In this document: positions 1 through 10,310 of the stretch, piece after piece | Numbering within the stretch: position 1 is the stretch's first letter | How the letters are laid out: each line of letters starts with the position of its first letter | NCBI GenBank assembly: GCA_902806595.1 | Contig: CADCXC010000013.1 | Coordinates: 1,054,001 to 1,118,000, forward strand | Direction: 5' to 3' | Length of the DNA: 64,000 bases | Source of the DNA: Pyrenopolyporus hunteri | Lineage: Eukaryota > Ascomycota > Sordariomycetes > Xylariales > Hypoxylaceae | Position numbers and translations under genes: made by a program | Notes under the pieces: generated by a model | The model's input: only the letters and a program-made list of their open reading frames with translations | Database searches by the model: none | What the model was told of the DNA's origin: nothing

Positions 1-490
1 TCCTTCGACACCCATCTAAACCGTTGTTCCGCCTTGACCGCCAAGGCTTAATCTTCTCTCTTTTTTACCAGCGTCTCGTACGCCTTTCCGTTTGTTCTCT
101 TCTCATATAATCACATTGGGAGGTTGCTCTGGCCGTTCTACCCACCCTAGGCCCGTTAGCCGACCTCTCACAAGGCGGTATCTTGCGCCGTACAGTAGAC
201 GTCGTGTGGTTCGAGGTCTCCTGATACAGGTCGCGTTTCGGCCTGCTAGCTTGCTCTATCGGGTCCAACTCCAATTGCGCCGTGCTCAGACAATTTGGTT
301 AAAACGTCGGACGACCTTTATACGCTACAGTGCGTTTATCATCGGAGGATATTCGCTGCACCCACGCTCTTTACCATACGTAGGGCGAGCCTACATCTTT
401 TGGAGGCCGGATCCTGTCATTCTCGACAGACATAGTTGGCGATTGATCGCGAGGATATCGGACAGCCGCGAGAATTTTTCAGTACCGGAG
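1..490. other. 5' leader of the secreted-protein gene
   Basis: Pyrimidine-rich upstream sequence. It is open in the frame of the downstream gene from 92 onward, but the translation is Arg-rich and low in domain character, so I read it as promoter plus 5' UTR. No other gene seen. Confidence 0.4.
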
Positions 491-1270
491 ATGGCGCATC
501 GTCGGCAGCGGTCTCGACCGCTCTTGGCAAATATCGTGGCGCTGCTAGCCACGGTCTCAACCTCTTCGGCTCTCAGCCTATCCAATTTCCAGGTCATCAC
601 GTCGAATGAAATACCAAAGAACTGCATAAAGGCCTATCAGACAGAAATAGAGGGCTGCACGAGGAGTGATTTCAGAGGTGAGCGGAAATGCTCGGCGGAT
701 TGTGTGCAGGGACTCCATGAGGTGATGGACATTGTAAGCGACGCTTGCGAGGGTCTCAACGTTCCCAAGAGGTCATTACTGGGAATTGTGTTATCGGGTG
801 ACCTGATCGATACCCTCTGTCCTGGAGCTGATGTCACGACGGTGACTCAAACCGTGAAGCCTTCATCTACGAAGGGATTTTCGACCATAAACCCGGCGCC
901 CACAGTTACGCCGTCCAGTTCGAGCTCCAGTAGTAAAGCCTCATCGTCGTCGTCGAAAACAAGCAGCGGAAAACCGTCAAGTACAGAATCCACAACGGAT
1001 AGTGAGACCTCGACGCCAACACCATCGCCATCAGCTACAAACAGCGACTCGTCTACCGGCGCTACGTCAACGGAAAGCACGGCGCAACCTACGGCGACAC
1101 AATCGCCGCCAGCGGATAATAATCAGGATGACGATGACGACCCATTGCCATTTTTTGGCACTCCGTTCGATCCCGTCCCTATACGGAGCATGGGCGTACC
1201 GACGTGGTCGGGATACGGCAGAGAAGCCTTGATAGGTGCGATTTTTGCCGCTCTGCTGTTATCACGGTAG
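491..1270 (+). CDS. Secreted Ser/Thr-rich protein, probable GPI anchor (hypothetical)
   Basis: Intronless reading frame of 259 codons. The open frame extends upstream to an ATG at 92, but the ATG at 491 is preferred because it starts directly with a basic n-region and a hydrophobic core (LLANIVALLATVSTSSA), a classic signal peptide. After it comes a domain of about 90 residues with six cysteines in C..C...C..C...C...C spacing. A long Ser/Thr/Pro-rich stretch with poly-Ser runs follows, likely O-glycosylated, then an acidic run of five Asp and a C-terminal hydrophobic tail ending LIGAIFAALLLSR. This layout fits a cell-wall or plasma-membrane GPI-anchored protein. I do not recognise the Cys domain, so the molecular function is unknown. 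The upstream in-frame extension is Arg-rich and looks like translated 5' UTR. Confidence 0.75.
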   Translation: MAHRRQRSRPLLANIVALLATVSTSSALSLSNFQVITSNEIPKNCIKAYQTEIEGCTRSDFRGERKCSADCVQGLHEVMDIVSDACEGLNVPKRSLLGIVLSGDLIDTLCPGADVTTVTQTVKPSSTKGFSTINPAPTVTPSSSSSSSKASSSSSKTSSGKPSSTESTTDSETSTPTPSPSATNSDSSTGATSTESTAQPTATQSPPADNNQDDDDDPLPFFGTPFDPVPIRSMGVPTWSGYGREALIGAIFAALLLSR

Positions 1271-1721
1271 CACCGCATGACCTCGCACATTTCGAAGACG
1301 TGTAGCAAAGTATGTACGACTATTAGTAATGTCTAAAAAGGGGGTCGGATTGGAGGAACATGATAACGAGTAGCAACTAAGGAGCGTTGGGTATAGCATC
1401 ACCGGGGAGCATTAACAGCCTCAGAAGTGCCGAAGGGGCGGCATAGGGGAGGCGTGGTTGGAGGAAGCTCTTAATGCGGAACGGTATTTTCGATCGATCG
1501 AAGAACTCACATGTCTTCGCCTTGTTTTAGTAGATGTCAAACCCGAGACACTCGTATGACGAAGTCTCTCAAATGTGTATATTAGAAACTTTAAACCCAG
1601 AAATGAGAAATGTCTTAATAGGTGAAATCTTGCATAGGTAGGTATTATTGTTGTTTGTGTTCCTATAACCATCAATTATAGTCAATAGGTAAATACCTAA
1701 GTAGGTAAGTATTATAAGGTA
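1271..1721. other. Intergenic, 3' flank of the secreted-protein gene
   Basis: No supportable gene. From about 1630 to 1720 the sequence becomes rich in TAGGTA/TACCTA words, a motif found in many gaps of this window, and then passes into the AT-collapsed retrotransposon. Confidence 0.5.
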
Positions 1722-1864
1722 TGTAGGAGATACCGTATGTTTTTATCCAGTGTTAAGATTTTACGGGGTATACAACTTATAAAAATATTTTATATAAAAC
1801 GTTATTAATTAACTTCGTAAATTTTTATAATAATTAAAACTTATTTTAATATTCATTTTTTTAA
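1722..1864 (+). repeat. Left LTR of the RIP-mutated element
   Basis: Direct copy of 7306-7448. The shared core runs from ATACCGTAT (1730) to the T-run ending about 1863. Mismatches to the right copy are almost all transitions. The outer edge is approximate. Confidence 0.85.
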
Positions 1865-3858
1865 TATTTTAAATAAAATTTAAAAGTAGTTTTATCGTTT
1901 TTTTATTTTTAATTTAATTTAATTATTTTATTAATTATTTATAATTTATTTAAAAATTTATATTTCGATTCGTTTATTTTTTATCGCGTTTTTATCGCGT
2001 CTTTTTATTTTTCGATAAATTTATTTTATTTATTAATTTTTAAATTTTAATTTAATTAATTTTTTAATTTATTTATATTTATTAAAATTTAATAAACTTT
2101 TTTTATTTTTTATTTCGAAAAACTTTCGTTTTTTATTATTTATTATTATTACTTTTATATTTATTTATTTTTTTATTAAAAACTTTAAATGTTTAAATTT
2201 TTTTTTCGAAATTTAAAAATATTATAAACTTTCGTTTATTTTTATTTAATTAATTTTATCATTTATTTATACATTTTATTATAATTTATATTTATTTAAA
2301 TTATTTCGAATAAATTTTTTTTTGTTATTAAAAATTTTTATTTCGTTTTATAAATACTTATTTTATTATTTTATTATTATTTATTTAATTTTATTTCCAC
2401 TTTACGTTTTTAATTTATTATAATTATAAAGTATATTATATATATTAAAATTTTTATTTTTTACATTTATAAATAAATCTTTTAATTATATTTTTCGAAA
2501 AAATCGAATTTTTTTTTTAAATAAATTATTAAACGTAAATTACACGTTTTCTTATTTTTTTTTTTATTATAAATATAAAATAACACCTTTATTTATTTTT
2601 TTTTTATATAAAAAAACGTTAATTAATTTTTACATTTTTAAAATTATTTAATATTTAAAAAATTTTTTTAATAACTTTTTTTTATTATTAATTAATTACC
2701 TTTTTTAATTTTATAAATATTTTTTTAAATTATTTATATAATTTAATAATTAATTATAATTTTATTAATAAATTCGCCGACATTTTTTTATTATTATAAC
2801 TTTATAAACTTTATTTCGAAATTTTTATTAAAATAAATTTAACCGCCCTCGTAAAAATTAAAACATTTATCGAAATATTTAATCTTTTTAAAATTAACTA
2901 ATTTTTTAATAAAAAATTCGTAATAAAATAAATTTCACGCCTAATATAAAAATTTCGTCGTATTAAACTTAAAATTATTTTATTTATAAAAATTTAAACT
3001 ATTAATATATAATATAAAAAAAAAATTATTATATTTTTTAATAATAATTTTTAAATTCGTAATATTTTAAATCGTACACTAATTAATTAAACCTTTTTAA
3101 TAAATATATAAATAATTAAATAAACGTTAAAAAATTAATTTTTAATTATATTAATCGATAATCTAAATAATCGCTTCGTATTAAATATAAATAAATTATA
3201 ATAAAATAAAAATAAAATCGTTATAACTTATTTTTTTCATATTTAAAATTTATTATAAAAAATAAAAATTAAAAATATACCTCGAAATATACTTACATAA
3301 AATATATTAAATACTTTAACCCCACTTAAAAAAAATATATTTAAAATTTTAATTAAAAAATTTATAAATAAATTATAAAATTAAAATTTACGATATAAAA
3401 CCATCGATAAAAATATTCGAAACTTTAAATTATTATAATAAACGTATAATATAATTAAAAATTATTAAATAATTTTTAAAAAAAAAAATTAACATTATAA
3501 AAATTTAAACCGTAAAAATAAAATAAAATATACTCGAAAAATTTATTATTAAATAAATTAAATTTTTAATAAAATAAATTTTTTAAATACATTTTCCATA
3601 AACCTTAATTATAATATTAAATTATACATTTATTAATCTACTTTTATTTTATTTATAATATCTTTTTATATATTTTTTAAACCTTTAAAATTATAATATT
3701 TCGCCTCCGTTTATACCAATTCTTAATCAACCACCATAAATCTTAATATTAATATCGATATTTATACCATCAACACTTTATACTCCTTATATTCCATTAA
3801 ATTATTAACCCCCTCCCCCTTAACAAACTTCATTTTTTTTTTAAACTTTAATACCTTT

Positions 3859-3942
3859 TCAACAACCTTTAATAATTCCTTAACAACCTTTAATAATCTT
3901 TTAATAAACTTTAATAATCCCTTAACAACTTTTAAAACCTTT
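3859..3942 (+). repeat. Four tandem 21-bp units inside the retrotransposon
   Basis: Units start at 3859, 3880, 3901 and 3922, each close to TTAACAACCTTTAATAATCC. Read in one frame they give a heptapeptide repeat (LTTFNNx-like). This implies that a repetitive, probably Gag-region, protein segment was present before mutation. Confidence 0.7.
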
Positions 3943-5397
3943 TAAATAATCCCAAATAAATCGATACCTTCCTTTTTAAATTTAATTCGATCCCTTATAT
4001 AAAAAATATAATAATAAAAATAATACGCAATCGAATTTATATTAAAAAATCCCTCCTTAAAAATAATCTTAACATCCCATTATTAATAATTCACATATAA
4101 TTAAACTTAATAAAAAAATATATATTCGTTATAATTATTTTAACCATATTTAAAATATTTATAAAACTTTTAAAAATAAATAATTTTAATAATAAAAATA
4201 AACGATACTTAAATTAATAATATTTTCGACCTTATAATACAATAATAACTATTAAAAAAACCAATTATTCAATCGTTTTAATACTTAATCTACTTAATTA
4301 TATTATAACCAATTTTAAAATAATATACATACTTAAACAAAACAAAATAAATAAATATATCGAAAAATAATTTTAAATACTTTAAATTAAATTATAATAA
4401 AAAATAAAAATTTATTAAAAAAACATACACTACCTTTCCAATCGTTTACATTAATCATTAAAAAAATTAAAATTAATCCCGTAAATAAAAATAATAATAA
4501 TCTTTAAATAAAAATATTAAAATTAATTACTTACTTCGAATTAACATTCGTATCGACCACTAAACGTTATAAAAATAATATTAAAATTATTTTTATTTAC
4601 ATAAAAAACGATAATTTAAACGTAAAAAAAAAAAAACACCCCCGTAAAAAATTACAATAAATTTATAAACATAAAAAAAATAAATCTTATAACTTTAAAA
4701 AATTAACTAAAATAATTTTAATAAATATAAATTTTATAAATTTATTTTAAATTTTTTCGAAAACGTTTAAATAATTTAAACATTTTTTTACGTAAAAAAA
4801 TATTAAAATAAAAAAAAAAATAACCCGAAAAATTACAACTTTAAAAAAAATTAATAAATTATTTATAACTACTTTTTTACATTATTAAATAATTTATTCT
4901 TTCGACTTTTATAAATTAATTTAAAACTTTCATTTAAAAAAATATTCATTAAATTTAAAAAAATATTAACCGTTAAAATTATATATTAAATTAATAATTA
5001 TTTATTAATTAAACCTAAATAAATAAAAAAATTAAAAAATTAACTCGTTTTTATTAATTAACATTAAATTAAAATATTTATTAATATAATTAATTTATAC
5101 CGTTAATAAATTAAAAATTATATTAAAATTTTAAAATCTTTTATATAATTAATTAATAATATATCATAAAAATAAAAAAACGTTAAATTTTTAACTTTTT
5201 TATTATTTAAAAACTTATTTTCGACCGTAATTAAAATGTATAAATATAAATTTAATATTTCGATTAAATTATATTCGAACGCTTTAAAATAAAACGTTAA
5301 TTATTTAATAATATAAAAGTAAAATTCGATCGATATTTTTTTAATTTATAATAATTTTACTTTTATTAAAACTTAATAAAATTATAAAATTTATAAA

Positions 5398-5619
5398 CGT
5401 AAATTATATACCATTATTAAATTTTATTAAAAATATAACTTTATAATATAAACATATAAAATTTCGATTATATATACCGATTATAAATCTTTAATATAAT
5501 TTTTTAATTTATTAATAATTAATAAAATTTATATTCGTTAAATTTTAAAACTTAAATTATTAAATATTCGTATTAAATACATTAAAAAAATTAAAAATAA
5601 AATAATAAATACATTATCC
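5398..5619 (+). pseudogene. Relic of Ty3/gypsy RNase H domain
   Basis: One frame spans 74 codons. The in-frame TAA codons at several places are explained by C-to-T or G-to-A change of Gln, Arg or Trp codons. It retains YTDYKSL at 5473-5493, matching the YTDHKxL motif of Ty3/gypsy RNase H. Towards the end it retains RIKYIK (5563-5580) followed by codons explained by transitions from the conserved GxENxxADALS ending. The spacing between the two motifs is close to that in gypsy elements. This fixes the element as a + strand Ty3/gypsy (Metaviridae-type) retrotransposon. It is not functional. Confidence 0.8.
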
Positions 5620-7305
5620 TAAACTATATTCTTTAATAATAAATATAATAATATAAACCATTTAAAATTATTCGAATCTTTTAATATAATAAACATATAA
5701 ATATAAAAAAATAAAATAAATAAATATAATATTTTAATTAATATTTTAATAAAATAAAAAAAATAAATTATAATTAATAATTTATTTAAATAACATAATA
5801 TATAACATATTATAAAAAAAAAAAATAAATTAATTATTATAATAATAATTAAAATAATTAATAAAAAAAAAAATTATAATATATAAACTTTTATATATAT
5901 TTAAAAAAAATAATATTTAAACGTATATTTTATTTTATAATATAAATTCGATAATAATATAAATTAAATTAAAAAAAAAATTTTAATAAATAAAATAAAA
6001 TTATATCGATTAATTAATAATATTTTATAATATTATTATAAAAAAATATAAAAAAAATACTTATATCGCTATAAAATTATTTATATTATTAAATTAATTT
6101 ATAATAAATTTAAATATTTTTTTTAAATAATTACATTAAATAAATTTAATATATTTATATTTTAACTTAAAATAATTAAAAATATTTTTAAATACATTAA
6201 TAATTACTTTTTTTATATATATTATAAATCGACTCGCTTATATATTTTTTCATAATTTATTATTATTTATACACCGCTTTAAATTCTTACGATAAATTTC
6301 ATAAATTCGTTTCTAAATAATTAACATTCTATAAAATTTTTATTAATTATTATATATTATTTTAACCGTTATAAATAAACCATCTTTATTATTAATATTA
6401 CTATTAATAAAATTTTAAAAAATTTCGATTTATAAATTTTTAACATAAATATAAAACTTTTTACGTTTTACTTTAATTTTAAATTAACATTCGTAACGAA
6501 AAAAACCGATATATACCTCCAAATAAAAAATATAATTATTATTAATATTCCCTTTAATTTATATAAAAATATAAAATTAATAAAAATATTTAATAAAATT
6601 TTTTAAATAATCTTTAAAAAATTAATTAATCTTATATTTTTTATTATATTTATCGAATTATTTAATTAAATTTCGATAATATTTAAAATAATAACGAATA
6701 TAAATATTCGATATATTAAAAATCTCGAATATTTTTTTTTTAAAATTATATATAACTATCTTTTAATTAAAATATATAAATAAAAATTTCCTCTTTTTTA
6801 TATCGAAATATTAATAAACAAATTATAATTATTATTATTTAAACTATTTATAAATAATATACTCGTAAATTTCATAATAAAACATTTAATTAAACTTTAA
6901 TATTATCGTAATTATATATTTAATATTATAAAAAATAAATAATTTATACATTTAAAAATATAATATAAAAAAATTTTAAAAATTATATAAAATAATTTAA
7001 TTATATTATATTAAAATAATAAAACTTTTAAATTATAAAAAAAATAAATTAAACCATTTATAATTAATATATAAACTAAATAATTATTATTTTAACTTTT
7101 ACATCTTAATAAAAACCTAATAAACATTTTCTTTTATTATAAAAATTACTTTAAAAAATTTAAATAAAAAATTAATTATCTAAAAACGAAATAAAAACTC
7201 GCTTTACCTTTTTAATTAACACTTAAACGAAAAAAATAATAATAAACATTAAAAATACTTATATTAATAATTATATATATCGATAAAAACGCCGACTTAT
7301 TAATA

Positions 7306-7448
7306 AATAATAAATACCGTATACTTTTATTTAATATTAAAATCTTATAAAACACACGACTTATAAAAACATTTTATATAAAACATTATTAACTAACCTC
7401 GTAAATTTTTATAATAATTAAAACCTATCCTAATACTCACTTTTTTAT
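7306..7448 (+). repeat. Right LTR of the RIP-mutated element
   Basis: Direct copy of 1722-1864, with core ATACCGTAT at 7314. It retains more C than the left copy (for example CTAACCTCG against TTAACTTCG), so the two copies were mutated independently. Confidence 0.85.
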
Positions 7449-8019
7449 AAATATACCATTCCAAACTACATAAATACTTCATACATCACCGTCAGATAAA
7501 ATATAAGGCGGTGAAATTCTGCCAACCCGCCTAAACCACCATTGGCTAGGCGCATATGGACAACCAGCCCCGAACCGGAGTGCCGAGGTAAGGGAAGAAG
7601 AACGTTGAAAAAGGCGAAGAAGGTGCGAGCTACGCCTTGAATACTATTTATCGGCGCCGGCGTTTTGCAAGTCACAGTCACAGTCACATCAAGTCACATC
7701 AAAGACGATCAACATCGAGCGATTTTCTACTTGCAGCCGAGTTTGCTTTTGTCCATCGTGTTAGAACGCCTCGTCTTTTTTGTTTTCTTCTTTTGTTTCC
7801 TATCGTACTTAATTGTTGCGTTACTTACTTGTTTACCTACCTTACCTACTACATAGTACCCAACGATCAATTTGTGTAACACGTTTCCCCCTTTTAGCGA
7901 TACAATAGCACCGCTGCACCTTTTTGCATTGTATCGTGTTACGCAGCCGGATTCGTTGGTGGCGTTATACATCCCGTATTATACTTTACTAAGGCGGTAG
8001 TCCGATAAAACTAGAAAGC
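7449..8019. other. Intergenic, promoter side of the PEX11-like gene
   Basis: Composition returns to normal at about 7450. The stretch holds CT-rich tracts (about 7770-7810) and short TACCTA words upstream of the next ATG. No gene supported. Confidence 0.4.
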
Positions 8020-9084
8020 ATGGACGTCGAGCTAAGTGCCGGAGACACAATCGCACCAGCAACCATGAGCAACACCGAAATCGTCCCGTCCGCAACCGCG
8101 GACCTGCCCTCGGGCGACCCCGTGCCCTCGGCCGCGCCGCCGCCCGCCCCGAAGCCCAAGCCCTTCCCCATCAAGGCCGTGATCGCCGGCGCGCCGTCCA
8201 ACATAGACGCCTTCCTCGCCCACCTGCAGCGGTGCCTGCAGACGCCCTCGGGCATCGACACGACGCTGCTGTTCCTGTGCTACTCCACGCGCTTCTCCGC
8301 CTCCCTCCTCGAGGCCCTCACCCGCCCCGCCATCCAGCGCAGCGCCCGCCAGCTCCTCGCCCTCGCCGCCAGCCTGCCCCCCTCCGCCACCCTCGTCTTC
8401 ACCGCCAAGGCCCTGCCCTCCCGCGGCGCCGCCCTCGCCCTCGACCTCGCCAAGCGCCTCCGCGCCTTCAGCGCCATGCTCACCGAGGCCCGCACCTTCA
8501 TGCGCCTCTGGGGCCTGCTGAATATGTACTTCTGGCTGCGCCGGCTCGTGCTGCGGAAGAAAGACGACAACGATAATAACGCCGCCGCCGAGAAGACGGA
8601 GGCGACGACGACCACGACGGCGAAGAAGGAGGGGGATAGGCTCGAGACGGCCATCTCCTGGATCCAGCTGACGTCGTGCGTCATCTTCCAGGCGCTCGAG
8701 AACGGGGCGTTCCTGGCGTCCAAGGGGGTGCTGGGGTGGTCGCCGGCGGCGCAGCGGCGGGCGGCGCTCTGGAGCGCCCGGTTCTGGGCCGGGTTCGTGG
8801 GCGTCGAGGTCGGGCGGCTGCTGCACGAGTCGCGGAAGCGGGGGCGCCGCACGCGCGCCGACAAGTTCGCCGGCGGCAGGACCGCCGCCCAGGTCGAGGC
8901 CGACGAGCGCGAGTGGGCCGCCGCCTGGCGCCGCGGCCTCCTGCGCAACCTCGCCTGGGCCCCGCTCACGCTCCACTGGAGCACGGAGAACGGCCTCCTG
9001 AGCGAGATGGCGGTCGGCGCGCTGGCTTCTATCCCCGGCGTCATTCAGATGACCGATTTGTGGAGGAGGACGGCTGTGGAGTAA
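8020..9084 (+). CDS. PEX11-family peroxisomal membrane protein (PEX11C-like)
   Basis: Single-exon frame of 354 aa with very high GC at third positions. A Pro/Ala-rich N-terminal tail (about residues 1-50) precedes a PEX11-type helical region. The first part (about 55-180) has amphipathic and hydrophobic helices ending RLWGLLNMYFWLRRL. It is followed by a charged Lys/Glu/Thr linker and a second hydrophobic half with ALENGAFLASKGVLGW and RFWAGFVGVEVGRLL. The C-terminus carries one more hydrophobic segment (ALASIPGVIQMTDLWR). PEX11 proteins remodel and divide peroxisomal membranes; length and layout match the fungal PEX11C group. The next in-frame ATG at 8065 is an alternative start. Family assignment comes from pattern recognition, not a search. 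Confidence 0.82.
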   Translation: MDVELSAGDTIAPATMSNTEIVPSATADLPSGDPVPSAAPPPAPKPKPFPIKAVIAGAPSNIDAFLAHLQRCLQTPSGIDTTLLFLCYSTRFSASLLEALTRPAIQRSARQLLALAASLPPSATLVFTAKALPSRGAALALDLAKRLRAFSAMLTEARTFMRLWGLLNMYFWLRRLVLRKKDDNDNNAAAEKTEATTTTTAKKEGDRLETAISWIQLTSCVIFQALENGAFLASKGVLGWSPAAQRRAALWSARFWAGFVGVEVGRLLHESRKRGRRTRADKFAGGRTAAQVEADEREWAAAWRRGLLRNLAWAPLTLHWSTENGLLSEMAVGALASIPGVIQMTDLWRRTAVE

Positions 9085-10310
9085 ATCTGCCCCCTTGAAA
9101 GAAAACGGTGGGGGAAATCATGTATGGTATGGGTTCGGGGGTGGGATGGTGGAATTTCGGTCCGTGGGTGATAGTGTAGGTTATGAGGAGAGCGAGTTAT
9201 CGTATCTGGTTTACAGCGCTTGGAAGCGTTGGTAATGTAACTGGACTATAACCTGCTCTACAGAGTAGGATGTGGCGACGAAAATTCCTTGAAGAAAGGA
9301 GAGAGGGGAAATTAAGCCCTATATAAGGGGCTCGGAGCGGCTTTTTCATATATTCTCAATGTTAACTCGACGTATGAAGATTTCATAGCTTTACACACAA
9401 GGTACTATATGTAGGTCTAAGTGCATATAATTCAAGGGAAGAAAAATAAGTACATCTAGATTTTGTCTACACATCATTGTGTGCGTTATTGTGCAATGCT
9501 GCCCTTAGGAACCCCCCCCCCCCCCCCCCCTTAAAGATGTGCTTCCACGTAGCGTATAGGACCCTCTAGAGCACAATATTTTGCGAAACGTGTACTCGCC
9601 AAATAAACAAATAGAGAATTGCAGAACCCTTAAGCACTTGTTAACACGAACCGAAGGTGAACTTTAGCATATTTGCTCCTATCAAACATAGACGCTAGAA
9701 GGCATTGCCTACTTATCTTAGTGCTGTTAATAGGGGAGAAATGCCAATTGCTAAATACATATCTACCTAGGTTATGGAGGTCAGTGAGTTTGGCCATGTA
9801 TCTTCGTTATACCTTAAAGTTATACGACTTCCCCTTAGTACCTGCGGCTGAATAGCCCGGCAATCCGTGTCTTCGGTCTCATTCTCCGCCTGGGACTCTC
9901 TACGGTGAAGGCAACGATATGAAATTCCAGGTGCCTACTTACAAACCGTGGCACTAGAACCATATGGCCATATAGGTAGCAGACAGTATATAGAGTCCCA
10001 GGGCTCTGCGGCGGTCAGATATCTTTCGGGGTTCCGCTCCTATGAGGATTGATGTTTGCGACAGGCAAGGGATTGCCTTTCCGTAAACATCATATAAGGG
10101 CAACATAATATCTGCTCTTTCGTTGTTGTATGGCCGCGTGATCCGTCGCTAGACTAGGTCACTTCGTTTGTATTTAGGAATGTTTCCATAGAAGTGTATA
10201 AGCAGCACATTCGTTAGGTTGTATTTAAGTCTACTTACAAATTGGGTCACTTTCCTCTTCTTCCTCTTCATCACTTTCCTACCACATCCGCCGATAGGAT
10301 ACCGACCAAA
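9085..10310. other. Intergenic between PEX11-like and NLR genes
   Basis: No supportable gene. It contains a run of 19 consecutive C at 9512-9530 and scattered TACCTAGG words. The last 60 bases before the NLR start are CT-rich, a common fungal core-promoter feature. Confidence 0.45.
9512..9530 (+). repeat. Poly-C homopolymer (C19)
   Basis: Nineteen uninterrupted C residues in non-coding DNA. The length may be unreliable in sequencing and is prone to slippage. Confidence 0.9.

Larger units (their letters stand above)
1722..7448 (+). mobile_element. RIP-degraded Ty3/gypsy LTR retrotransposon
   Basis: About 5.7 kb of extremely AT-rich DNA that starts and stops abruptly between normal-composition flanks. 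The ends carry a direct repeat (about 1722-1864 and 7306-7448) that aligns without gaps at a constant offset of 5584 bp. Nearly all mismatches are C/T or G/A, as expected for RIP acting on two LTRs that were once identical. Inside, most surviving C and G sit in CG dinucleotides. The + strand still reads as a Ty3/gypsy RNase H domain at 5398-5619, giving the orientation. Size fits a single full-length element. No open frame survives; codons that look like former CAA/CAG are now TAA. Exact ends and a target-site duplication could not be fixed because the edges are mutated. Confidence 0.9.

Noticed and set aside
8032..8976. Long minus-strand ORFs opposite the PEX11-like gene (up to 314 codons).
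   Set aside because: Gly/Glu/Arg-rich antisense shadows produced by the very high GC3 of the real gene.
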